Shown here one piece after another: positions 54,770-64,000 of a stretch of 64,000 nt of DNA (positions within the stretch are counted from its first letter, which is position 1; each line of letters opens with the position of its first letter). The notes under the pieces were generated by a model. The model was not told the DNA's origin. It searched no databases and worked only from the letters and a program-made list of their open reading frames with translations. The DNA is taken from positions 124,001 through 188,000 of the forward strand of contig LLEY01000112.1 of assembly GCA_001414485.1 (NCBI GenBank). The letters run 5' to 3'. The translations under genes were made by a program, and so were the position numbers. This DNA comes from Calycina herbarum. Lineage: Eukaryota > Ascomycota > Leotiomycetes > Helotiales > Pezizellaceae.

Positions 54770-57700
54770 ATGGAAACCCATAGCGAGCCCATCCTCTACC
54801 GCGAGCCGGAAGAGGCTGGCTCATCCTCTGCCCCTCATGTCAAGCTACAAAGAGAAGGGACGGACACTATCGCAGAAGCTGTCGCAGTCGCTGCAGATGC
54901 TGCCCTCGAAGATGGAACGCCCTCGGAAGAATTGGGACTCGATGAAGCACAACCAACCGCCACAGACGAAGCCAGTGTGCTCAAGGGCTTGACGGAGAAC
55001 GTACGGGACCAAGATGACCTCGAGCGAGATATCACAAACCAGGCGAACTTGGTGATGATTGAGCAGGAGGACGAGAGAGATCAGAAGCGTATTGACAAGG
55101 TCAACGCCAACATCGACAAACTCGAAGTCCAGAAGAACACACAAAAGCGACGATTAACTACCCTCACGAATAACCCACTTATGCGAAAACGATGCGCGGA
55201 AGAAATCACACGGCTGGATACAGAGATCAAGGGGTTGAAGAAAGACATAGATGATATACAGACACGCATGGAGGAGAGACATCAGTATGATGGAACAGAT
55301 GGAGCACCGGCAGATGCCATTAGTGGTAATAAGCGGATGCCAAATGAAAGCCAGCGAGACTTCCTGATTCGTACCGGAAAGATTACACCGTTTTCGCGAA
55401 TGCCAGCACGAGGCCCAGAAGGTTTAAATGGGGATCTTATGGAAGTTTTGTTGGATGCAGAGGAAGAAGTGGATGAAGAGATAGCTGCAATCAATGCAGC
55501 GGCTGCGGAACCCAGATCCCATCAAAACCTACGACTACCTGGTTTCGCTGAGGCTTCTGAGAGTGGTACTAGTACTCCCTCAAGCGAATTCTCCTTACGC
55601 CCTAGAAAGAAAAGAAAGGTTAATAGTGGTACATCCACCCCTCGGGCAAAGCAAGACGAAGAAGCCGACGCATTTACTCCTGGCAGTTCAGAGGAAGATG
55701 TGTTGGACGGGTTTGCCGAAGATGACGAAGAGGATACGCTCATGACTTCTCGAACAGCGGGTAAAAGAAAGGCCAAGTCGAAGACCGAGAAAGCCGAGGA
55801 GCAAGTAGATATTGCTGGCATCGACGATGGAAACGAAAAGATGTACCAGGCGAGGCTCAAAGGGTGGGTTGAAAAGAGAAGCGCAGCAAGACGTCATAAA
55901 TTGGAACACGACCAGGGAAATGGTGAAGAAATCCAATCCGAAGTAGCAGAAGGTGAGGAGGAATGGTTCAAGCCATGCCCTGATGCTCCAGATCACCACT
56001 TTGATAATGGTCTGAAGCTACCTGGCGATATCTACCCTGCCCTTTTTGATTACCAGAAGACGGGTGTTCAATGGCTTGGGGAGTTGTACAATCAATCAGT
56101 TGGTGGCATTATTGGCGATGAGATGGGGTTGGGCAAGACTATCCAGATCATATCATTCCTGGCTGGTTTGCATTACAGCAAGAAGTTGACAAAGCCAATC
56201 ATTGTTGTTGCCCCAGCCACAGTACTTCGGCAGTGGGTCAACGAATTCCATCGATGGTGGCCACCCTTGCGCGTTTCGATACTTCATAGTTCTGGCAGTG
56301 GAATGCTCAACGTAGGCAACGAGGACCGGCTTGAAGAAAGTGAAGATGAAGAGATTTATGGTCGCCACAAGAAACAACCATCCAAATCAGCTAGAGCTGT
56401 AAAGAAGATTGTGGACAGAGTTGTTCAGCATGGTCACGTTCTAGTCACTACTTACGCTGGTCTCCAATCGTACTCGGATCAGCTCGTTCCTGTAGATTGG
56501 GATTACGCCGTTCTGGATGAGGGTCACAAGATTCGAAACCCAAATACCGCTATTACCATCAATTGCAAAGAGTTGAGAACTGGGAACCGAGTTATTCTCT
56601 CTGGTACACCGATGCAAAACAATCTAGTTGAGCTCTGGTCCTTATTTGATTTTGTGTTCCCCATGCGGCTTGGCACTCTTGTCAACTTTCGGCAAGCGTT
56701 CGAAGTACCTATCAAATTGGGTGGCTATGCCAATGCTACGAATTTACAAGTGCTCACTGCAACCAAGTGCGCAGAGACATTGAAAGCAACCATCAGTCCT
56801 TATCTTTTGCAACGCCTCAAGGTTGATGTTGCCTCGGATTTGCCCAAGAAGAGCGAGCAAGTTATCTTTTGTAAGCTCACGAAACCTCAACGGGAAGCGT
56901 ACGAAATGTTTCTCTCCTCTGAGGAAATGAATTCGATTCTCAACCATAAACGCCAGTCCTTGTTCGGCATTGACATATTACGCAAGATTTGCAATCATCC
57001 TGATTTGTTGGACCCTCGACTGAAAGGCAAGCCTGGTTACCGATGGGGCAATCCAAATAAATCGGGGAAGATGCAAGTCGTTAAAGGGTTGATGGAGGTC
57101 TGGAAGGGCATGGGCCACAAGACTTTACTGTTTAGTCAGGGTGTGCTGATGCTGAATATTCTCGAGGAATTCATCAAGAGTTTGAACGGATTCCGCTACC
57201 TACGAATGGATGGTAGTACCAATATCAAGGACAGACAAACACTCGTCGATGAATTCAACAACGACCCTGATATGCATGTGTTCCTTCTCACGACAAAAGT
57301 AGGAGGACTTGGTGTCAATCTCACTGGCGCAAATCGGGTTATCATTTTTGATCCAGATTGGAATCCTTCTACTGACGTTCAAGCTCGGGAGCGAGCCTGG
57401 CGTTTGGGACAAAAGAAGGAAGTTACTATTTATCGATTGATGACTGCTGGCACAATTGAAGAGAAGATCTACCAACGCCAAATTTTCAAACAGTTTCTGA
57501 CGAACAAGATTCTTAAAGATCCCAAGCAACGCCAAACTTTCCAAATGAAGGACCTCTATGACTTGTTCAGTCTTGGAAGCACTGAAGACGGCACCACTGA
57601 AACTGGCGAGATGTTCAAGGGCACCGAGATTGATTTGAACAAGAATAATGTTCAGCCTGCCATTGAAGGTGCTCCCGCTCAAGATGCGCCTGCAGGTCCT

Positions 57701-58441
57701 TCGACACAAGCACCCTCTGGTGCCCAGGAGGCAAGTGCCAACACAGACACAGCCGGCAGTGGAACAGACCACAACATTGAGAATCTCGATGGCGTAGGTC
57801 GTCTCGAAACCTTCCGTGGTGACCCATCAGAAGACAAACCCTCGGACAACGAAGCCCGACTCATGGAAGGAATCTTCGCCAACTCTGGTGTCCACAGCGC
57901 CCTCGAACACGACCAAATCATCAACGGCAAACAAGTCATCACCCCCGATCGCGGAATGCTTGAAAGAGAAGCTAAACGCGTCGCTGCCGAAGCAGCCGCT
58001 GAACTTCGCAGAGCAGGACAAGCAGCTTCTCGTACAGTCCCTGGAACCGTGACCTGGACAGGCGAAGTTGGATCCGCGGGTCGACCGGTTAATATCCGTA
58101 GTCGTGCGAATGGACCTAGTTCTCAATCCATCCTCTCGGGACTTGCGAATCGTCAGGGGCTTGCTACTCCGGCTAGTGGGAGTTCTTCGAGATCTGGGAC
58201 CCCTGGTGCTGGGGAGGGTCAACCCAAGGGAAAGGATTTCATGAAGTTGATTCGGGATTTCATCCGTATGCATGGGGGGAGCGTGCCAAGTCAGATGTTG
58301 GTGACGCATTTCAATCGCATGTGTAGGAATGAGCGGCAGTCGGCGGAGTTCAAGCATATGCTGGGGGAGATTGCAAGGTTGGAGAAGGGGGGGAATTCGA
58401 GGATGAGGGGGAAGTGGGTTTTGAAGGATGAATTTAAATGA
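54770..58441 (+). CDS. RAD26: RAD26/CSB transcription-coupled repair ATPase, 1223 aa
   Basis: SWI2/SNF2-family translocase that acts on stalled RNA polymerase II to start transcription-coupled nucleotide excision repair. Single exon. An acidic/coiled N-terminus has the QKRIDKVNANIDKLEVQKN helix and a basic nuclear signal (RPRKKRKV). The helicase core begins with PGDIYPALFDYQKTGVQWLGEL. Motif I is GDEMGLGKT (449-457), motif II DEGH (583-586), motif III SGTPMQNN, motif V TTKVGGLGVNLTGA and motif VI QARERAWRLGQ (871-881). These, with KSEQVIFCKLT and LRKICNHPDLL, fit the Rad26/ERCC6 subgroup. The C-terminus has a conserved winged-helix-like end (DFMKLIRDFIRMHGG to LEKGGNSRMRGKWVLKDEF). Confidence 0.95.
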   Translation: METHSEPILYREPEEAGSSSAPHVKLQREGTDTIAEAVAVAADAALEDGTPSEELGLDEAQPTATDEASVLKGLTENVRDQDDLERDITNQANLVMIEQEDERDQKRIDKVNANIDKLEVQKNTQKRRLTTLTNNPLMRKRCAEEITRLDTEIKGLKKDIDDIQTRMEERHQYDGTDGAPADAISGNKRMPNESQRDFLIRTGKITPFSRMPARGPEGLNGDLMEVLLDAEEEVDEEIAAINAAAAEPRSHQNLRLPGFAEASESGTSTPSSEFSLRPRKKRKVNSGTSTPRAKQDEEADAFTPGSSEEDVLDGFAEDDEEDTLMTSRTAGKRKAKSKTEKAEEQVDIAGIDDGNEKMYQARLKGWVEKRSAARRHKLEHDQGNGEEIQSEVAEGEEEWFKPCPDAPDHHFDNGLKLPGDIYPALFDYQKTGVQWLGELYNQSVGGIIGDEMGLGKTIQIISFLAGLHYSKKLTKPIIVVAPATVLRQWVNEFHRWWPPLRVSILHSSGSGMLNVGNEDRLEESEDEEIYGRHKKQPSKSARAVKKIVDRVVQHGHVLVTTYAGLQSYSDQLVPVDWDYAVLDEGHKIRNPNTAITINCKELRTGNRVILSGTPMQNNLVELWSLFDFVFPMRLGTLVNFRQAFEVPIKLGGYANATNLQVLTATKCAETLKATISPYLLQRLKVDVASDLPKKSEQVIFCKLTKPQREAYEMFLSSEEMNSILNHKRQSLFGIDILRKICNHPDLLDPRLKGKPGYRWGNPNKSGKMQVVKGLMEVWKGMGHKTLLFSQGVLMLNILEEFIKSLNGFRYLRMDGSTNIKDRQTLVDEFNNDPDMHVFLLTTKVGGLGVNLTGANRVIIFDPDWNPSTDVQARERAWRLGQKKEVTIYRLMTAGTIEEKIYQRQIFKQFLTNKILKDPKQRQTFQMKDLYDLFSLGSTEDGTTETGEMFKGTEIDLNKNNVQPAIEGAPAQDAPAGPSTQAPSGAQEASANTDTAGSGTDHNIENLDGVGRLETFRGDPSEDKPSDNEARLMEGIFANSGVHSALEHDQIINGKQVITPDRGMLEREAKRVAAEAAAELRRAGQAASRTVPGTVTWTGEVGSAGRPVNIRSRANGPSSQSILSGLANRQGLATPASGSSSRSGTPGAGEGQPKGKDFMKLIRDFIRMHGGSVPSQMLVTHFNRMCRNERQSAEFKHMLGEIARLEKGGNSRMRGKWVLKDEFK

Positions 58442-59925
58442 GGAAACGTTGAAGGGGGGGAGGTGTACTATTATAACGAGAAGAGGCGAAGTGCTTTGAT
58501 ATGGGGAGGAAACTTGTTTTGCTACATATTTCAGCGAGGGATGGATGGGCTGGGGCATCGGAATGGAGCATGATGCATAGCATTGCTACATTTATAGCGG
58601 GGCGTTTGGGATTTGATAGTTAGTAGTTGCTTGCGCTCATGGCTGGTAGGCCGAGAGCAGAGGCAGATGATGTATCTCGACGTGAGTAGCTCTTCAATCA
58701 CCAATAAGATCTTTACTTGCTCTCTATCATGAAACGTCTCATCACTTGATTCATTTTCATTTTCTTGCTGAGCGTGTTGGGTTTTTGGATGGGAATTGGC
58801 TAGGGGCTAGAAATAGGTGCCTATATCTGGACTTGGGACCCTTTGAAGTTGGGAGAGCCAAGTGGTTCCTTGGGTCGCCGGTTGACTTTATTTTGTTTTG
58901 TCTCAGAGTATAGATACACAGAGGGGTGTTGAGAGGAGGGGTAAAGTTACTCTTCTCTTCTTTAGTTTGTTTGAAGAAGAAAAAAATTTGCATCTGTATT
59001 CTGCGAAGGTCTTTTCCAGGTTGGCTTTGGTCATTGTTTTGCTCGTGCCGTACTTGGAGACTTCACAATTGATAGGGCACACAACTGATAGGAGTTCAGA
59101 GCTCAAAATTTTCAAAGCTGGGGGCGTGTATTTATTCACCTTTTACCTCTTCACTTTTCGTCTACTTCACCTTCTTACTTTTTCCACCTACAGAGCGGGG
59201 TATGGGTTAGATGGGGATGCCCCGCCTCCACTCCCTTGACTGTCTCCTCATCTCAACGATATTCTTACTCTCCCCCCTGCTATTATCGGTTGCTACTTCC
59301 TTGTCACGCGTTCTTGTCTGTGTTCTTAACTCTTGGCAGTTGAATTAATTGTTTTTGTTAAGCGCCTCTTTTGAATCATCTCCCAGAGACCATGAAGTAA
59401 GCACATTTTTGTGGTTTGGATTCACCAGTGGTGTTTGTTTACATTATGACTTTCTTCTCTTTTTTGTTGGTGATGGGACTGGAAACTCTTGCTTGGGGGT
59501 TTGAGGGTGAGATTGGAAGAAGGGTTTTAGTGATAGCGTATTCGCTCTTTTAGCCAATTCTAGAACCCTTGGAGCTTTTTTAAGAGCACATTGTTGCTTA
59601 AGTCCTTCCAGCTCCTATATTTCTCATCCCGGGATTTTGGTTCAAATTTCTTGTAAACCTGAGTAGTATTAAATAGTATTAGTGAAGTGTTTTCAAGTAA
59701 CCCGAGGAAGAATTGATTCACGAGCTACACCTCGCTTAACACTTGACCGAGTTTTGATATCAACAAAACCCTGACAACCACACTCCAGGAGAGATAAACA
59801 ACTGCCCTTATCCTTGTAAACTTGCAGCTAAAGAGCTCAACAACTCACTTTGATACTCTGTTGTCCCTGTTAAGAAGCTGGTGCAAGTGGGGGTCCTTGA
59901 TTGCTGAAGATGCTTCTCGCTAAAG
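58442..59925. other. Intergenic
   Basis: About 1.5 kb between RAD26 and the first secreted-protein gene. Short frames at 58757-59239 on both strands are not protein-like. No repeats noticed. Confidence 0.45.
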
Positions 59926-59933
59926 TATAAATA
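59926..59933 (+). promoter_or_regulatory. TATA box of the first tandem secreted gene
   Basis: TATAAATA, 148 bp before the start codon at 60081. It lies in the context CTCGCTAAAG, then the box, then TTTCCTTGAG, which recurs before the second copy of the gene. Confidence 0.65.
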
Positions 59934-60080
59934 TCTTTCCTTGAGTTCTCTCCTTTCTTCCATCCTCAAACGGTTATTCAAATTGCTTCTTGTCTTTACT
60001 CTAATTTCACTTCATTCAGCTCAAACTCTACTCCATACCATAATCTCACATCTTCCAATCACACAAACACATCGTACAAA

Positions 60081-61055
60081 ATGCCTTCCCTCATCAACAT
60101 CATTACCCTCACATTGGCAACTCTTGCCCTCGTCTCCACCGCCTTGGGTGATCTGCTCACCTTTTGGAACCGATCTGACCAAGTCCGCTGGGTCGATTTT
60201 ACTCCAAATACTGATGGTACCAACGGTATTGGAGATGTGCGTCTTGATCCTGGGCAGAGATTAGATTTCCCCATGGACGGTTATGGTCCTGAGGTATGCA
60301 ACATTTCCTTTTATTCCCCTTTTTTAACTCCTATTCTCAGTAGCCGGGAGCAAGTTTGATCTTTACACATTGCTCCCGGCTCCCGATTCAATGAGAAAAA
60401 CAGATGCGAATTTGTGGCAGTGGAACCGAAATCGAGTAAGTCAAAGGCTCTTCTATCATTTACTCAATACTCGAATGTTTTTTAGAGAATTGTAAACTTG
60501 GTTTCTCAATTCTTTTGCATCTTCTTCTCCAATACTTTCCACCACCATAGACTCGTTCGCGCGAATTCAACATGAAGGAAGTACACTGACCCTTGGGATC
60601 TAGGGATGGCGTGACAACTTCCGTGCACAACAGTCAGGCGCCCATGATCCGGAACACAGCGTTTGGGGAGAAGTTTGTAAGTCAAAATCTCCTTGCAATC
60701 CCAAAACAATATTTACAAACACCAAAAAAAATAAACTGACCTTGAGATGAATCAGGCTTCCACTGTGACGATGCTAACCCCCAATTTACCACGTTCGATG
60801 TGTCTGTCGTCCACGGCGATCACAACCAACAAGAAGGAATCCACTGGATGTGAGCTCACCCGTTTTGCCCCTCAAATATTCTGCAAGAAGTATACTGATT
60901 AGAATACCTGTAGGTACCCAGCGAATGATCCAGGGGCTGGCGCTTCTGGTTGCGACCACTTCCCTTGTGGCACTTGCTACGTTAATGCTGGCGACGATTT
61001 GCAAACCAGAACAATCACTTCCAACGACATCATCGTCGAGATTCGAAACAGTTGA
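60081..61055 (+). CDS. Secreted Cys-rich protein, tandem copy 1, 173 aa
   Basis: The signal peptide is INIITLTLATLALVSTALG. I join exons 60081-60293, 60604-60676, 60756-60849 and 60914-61055 (522 nt, in frame). Mature order: LLTFWNRSDQVRWVDFTPN, GWRDNFRAQQSG, VWGEV, TTFDVSVV, EGIHWMYP, and SGCDHFPCGTCYVNAGDD before a closing IIVEIRNS. The block from FDVS to the CDHFPC-YVN-DD-QT motif matches a fungal family of thaumatin-like fold often annotated as 'DNase1 protein'; I have no evidence for nuclease activity. Intron 1 is 310 nt, long for this genome, and a small internal exon cannot be excluded. Its neighbour at 61602 is a paralogue. Confidence 0.72.
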
Positions 61056-61601
61056 ACGACCTCGTCTTTGGCTCTAGACTCGAATGCTCCACATTAATTA
61101 GACATAGACTAGCACCAATTAAAGCACCGCTTTCTTATTCTACAAAAATAATTACACCACATTCGGTTTACAACGTTTACACCATACCTATTCGCCTTGG
61201 TCGACTTTGGTTCTTTCTTCACGCTTCTTCCTGATCTTTTGCCTAGACGCTACTTGGATAGCTTCTTCACAACCAGACCAGCTGACCCTATTACAACACT
61301 TTCGGTTGAAGATATCCTGCAACTCTCTCTAAAGCCATTGGCTACTATTAAAAGTATGATGCTGTATCAATTTAGTGGATTCACTTAAAAGATTTACTGC
61401 TCTCGCTAAAGGTATAAATATATATTTCCTTGAGCACTCTTCTTTCCCCAACCTCAAGAGACTTCTTAACTTGAACATTTATTCTTCAACCCGAACTCTT
61501 ATTCATCTAACACCTCTACTCAAATCACTATTCAATCACTTCTCTATTCAAACCACATTTTACATATCTCATACCCTCCATACACTTCCCCAAAAACCAA
61601 A
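61056..61601. other. Spacer and promoter between the tandem secreted genes
   Basis: About 545 bp containing the 3' end of copy 1 and the promoter and leader of copy 2, including the duplicated TATA region at 61403-61435. Confidence 0.5.
61413..61420 (+). promoter_or_regulatory. TATA box of the second tandem secreted gene
   Basis: TATAAATA, 182 bp before the start at 61602, within CTCGCTAAAGG, the box, then TTTCCTTGAG. The match to the first copy shows that the duplication included the promoter. Confidence 0.65.
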
Positions 61602-62489
61602 ATGCTCTCCTTGACCAACATTGTTGCTTCTGCTCTGGTAGCATTCACTTTCTTTTCAGTTATCAATGCTGACAGTAAGTCATATACTCCGAACGTTTTT
61701 TTTTCCTCGCCCAAATTAGGAGGGCTCGCGATGAACAGTAAAATTAGCAGTACTTGAGATATGCGCCTGTCTACATGCCTCTCGTTGTTCAGAGCTTCTA
61801 GGCAATTCAGATAATTATGCTAAAAGCGTGAAACAATTCAGTGTTGACATGGATCTTTTCAAACAACCAGTTCACTTGTCCGAGAACATCTAGGTCAATA
61901 CTTCCAACTTGTTTGAAAAAGTCAGAATGACATGAGCTATTTACAGCTATTTATTGTGTCCATCGCGAGAAGGGGAACAACACCGTTTAATCGCCCACAA
62001 AGACGTATACTGACTCTGAAATACTGGGACACAGTCCTCTATTTCATCAACAACTCTGGTCAAGACCGCTGGATTAACTTCACCCCCAATTCCGGCTGGG
62101 ATGGTGTTGACGACCAACCCATCGCAAATGGCGAGCACAAGAACATTGATCTTTACGGCAAAGGCCCCGTTGGTGACCGTGGCAGAGGATGGCAAGGAAA
62201 TTTTCGATCTCATTTGCCTGGCAGAGATCGCTTTGATGCGAACCTTGTTTGGGGTGAGATTACTTTACGTGGCGACTTTGGCCTGACTTACTTCGACGTT
62301 TCCGTTGTTCCAAACCCCAACGCTCAAGAAGGAGTGCATTTTATGTATCCACTTTATGATCACGATACCTCCAAAATTTCGGGATGTGAACACTTCCCAT
62401 GCCCCGGAGCTTATGTCAATGCAGATGATAAACAAACCAAGGTCACTGCTGACCCCGACATCATTGTCGAGTTGAGAGCCCCTGCCTAG
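61602..62489 (+). CDS. Secreted Cys-rich protein, tandem copy 2, 175 aa
   Basis: Exon 1 (61602-61674) encodes the signal peptide MLSLTNIVASALVAFTFFSV and INAD. Exon 2 (62035-62489) follows after a 360-nt intron with a GTAAGT donor and an ACACAG acceptor; the join gives INADILYFINNSGQ. It aligns along its length with copy 1: YFINNSGQDRWINFTPN, GWQGNFRSHLPG, VWGEI, TYFDVSVV, EGVHFMYP, SGCEHFPCPGAYVNADDKQT, IIVELRAPA. The intron sits right after the signal peptide, unlike any intron in copy 1, so intron gain or loss followed the duplication. The ATG at 61932 inside the open frame is not used in this model. Confidence 0.75.
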
Positions 62490-63459
62490 TGTTATTCATT
62501 GCCTCTTCGGTCAGACTGCCTACTGGATACGCATACGACCTTGTCATTCTCTGGTAGAGTGAGCCACAAAACCTTCGCCAAAATAAAACAAAATCGCATC
62601 ACACAACCTCTCAACAGTACTTTCTGGATCTTCCCTCTATCGACTTTAGTTTGTGGATGCTTCAATGCGTTGGAATTGGAGTTCGCGTTGAGAAAGGGCC
62701 TGGTACCTCGTTTTACGTTGAATTTTCTGGAAGATTGGCATTTACCGTGGGCTTGGGATATCTCTTATTATTTTGCGCTGATTTGGAGAAAGCATTGAGT
62801 TTAAAGAAAGGAAAACTCGACTTTCCGATGGACCTTTTGACTGTGACTTGTCCTTTGAACTGGCATTCTATCTCCTCGCTCATGTTCCAAATTGTGTCCT
62901 ACTTTATTGTACTCCATTGCCACCGATAATCAAAATGGAGACTGCGTTTTTATTGCCGCTTCCCTTAGCAGGACGTTGAACTAACAAATATATTCTTCAT
63001 ACGTCACACAATACGTAGTGTTTCCAATTAATTAAATAGCATAGAACTTAGGGCCGTACTGCTTTTCTTACTCATAAAGACCTAAATATTCACGTTGGGA
63101 AATAAAATTAGCAATGAATACCTCGCTCGCTGTTCCCAATTTTCAAGTAATATTTAAGCCGAATACTAAGAACGAATTCCGAATTTCAACCAAGATGTTC
63201 TAGGACAATCATTTAGGGTGGTACTAGGCTATACTAGAAAGTTGAGTCAGTGGGAGAAGACCGTCGGAAGCACGTCTTAATTATAGTCAAGCCACGTAGG
63301 CTATCTTGCGAACTTGACAAATCTTGACCTTAACACTTTGAGCATAGCAATATCAATGAACTCCTTTTTTCGCCTCTGTTACACTGAAACCAAAAACCTT
63401 GCGATGCTTCATTCTGTATTTCGAATTAGAAAACGCCCTACTCCTCATTCTCCATTGTG
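62490..63459. other. Convergent intergenic region
   Basis: About 970 bp between copy 2 and the gene at the right edge. The frames at 62499-62929 have no family features. AT-rich from 62990 on. Confidence 0.45.
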
Positions 63460-64000
63460 TTATCGGTTTCTACGTTCCCCCCAGGACTAAAACGAAGGTT
63501 AACAATGTCAAACAGAAGGCATCATGAACGAAAACTTACTACTCGAGGTCGGTCAGCGATATGGTATTTCAAGAAATATTCTTCGTCTGGGTTATCAGCG
63601 TCCCAGCGGATATTCTCTGTATGTTTTGGTTGCCAATTCTGTAAAGCATTCCACTTGAGGAAAGTAGGTAGCGAATAGACTTTGTTGACGAGAATACCAC
63701 GAACAGAATAGGGTTGGAAGGTATAGTCTCGTTTTAGCACCCGCTCTCTGTCATGAAGATAGTCCACAGGGGGGCTCTGGTCCTCAAGTATTTTATGCTC
63801 ATATTTTAGATCATCTCGGGTTTTCATCAAAGCAGCATGAAAACCAGCATCTATGGCCCCAGCCACACCTCCTCGTCCATCAATTCTCCGGTTGACAAGG
63901 AGAAATGTGATTTCTATATCGGGATGAAGCTTTCTCAGACTAGAAGTAACGCGAGATCTGATTGCCGAAAAATAGTTGCCGGATCGATCCGCTAAAACGT
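63460..64000 (-). CDS. Partial gene of unknown function, 3' end inside window
   Basis: Open from the window edge to 63540, then a GTAAGT donor, a 53-nt intron with TTTTAG acceptor, and a 27-nt last exon (63486-63460). About 161 codons are inside. Visible features are a hydrophobic strand (IEITFLLVNRRIDGRGG), then GAIDAGFHAALMKTRDDLKYEH, a Pro-containing linker and an aromatic-rich segment (VNKVYSLPTFLKWNALQNW). The 5' part lies outside the window. I do not recognise a family. Confidence 0.55.

Noticed and set aside
61932..62489. Uninterrupted ATG start for tandem copy 2
   Set aside because: It would lack a signal peptide. The spliced model restores one and aligns with copy 1 from the mature start onward.

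Overview
The window is nuclear DNA of a filamentous ascomycete (Pezizomycotina). Supporting signs are many short introns (about 50-70 nt) with GTAAGT-type donors and CTAAC-like branch sites, single-gene transcription units on both strands, fungal-only families (2EXR, fungal ubiquitin-like ULD_2, Kex2-repeat secreted proteins), and fungal-type versions of conserved nuclear genes. A Leotiomycetes (Botrytis/Sclerotinia-like) origin is my guess from gene style, not something the sequence proves.

Layout. 1-9.4 kb is gene-poor. It holds a fungal N-terminal/ubiquitin-like protein with a broken C-terminal TPR tail, a multi-pass membrane protein with short internal repeats, and a spliced 59-residue Cys-rich peptide gene. 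9.4-18.6 kb is housekeeping: SAC3 (mRNA export), then LTV1 and LSG1 diverging from one 271-bp spacer (40S and 60S maturation/export). 19.5-27.5 kb holds a small secreted protein, an ACAD10/11-like acyl-CoA dehydrogenase, a Kex2-processed repeat secretory precursor, a 2EXR protein and a Spo12-family protein. 27.5-29.9 kb is a repeat island: dispersed 27-bp palindromes and an 11-bp tandem array with inverted ends. 29.9-46.3 kb is again conserved: RBG1/DRG1, POL1, a mitochondrial PPR protein, a large unknown protein and an RRM/RGG RNA-binding protein, with a MITE-like element at 44.4-44.6 kb. 46.5-47.0 kb carries a second array of the 27-bp palindrome. 47.2-49.2 kb holds small secreted proteins, two of them paralogous. 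49.4-58.4 kb is YAK1 diverging from RAD26. 60-62.5 kb is a tandem pair of secreted Cys-rich proteins whose TATA-box promoters are also duplicated. A gene running off the right edge ends the window.

Functional themes. SAC3, LTV1, LSG1, the RRM protein and RBG1 all serve mRNA or ribosome production and export. POL1, RAD26 and the Spo12-like protein serve replication, repair and cell cycle, and an MCB-type ACGCGT box lies upstream of POL1. The secreted proteins sit in the gene-poor, repeat-bearing parts, as is common for fungal accessory loci. All exon joins are my own reading of splice signals and frame continuity; the joined lengths given below are multiples of three.
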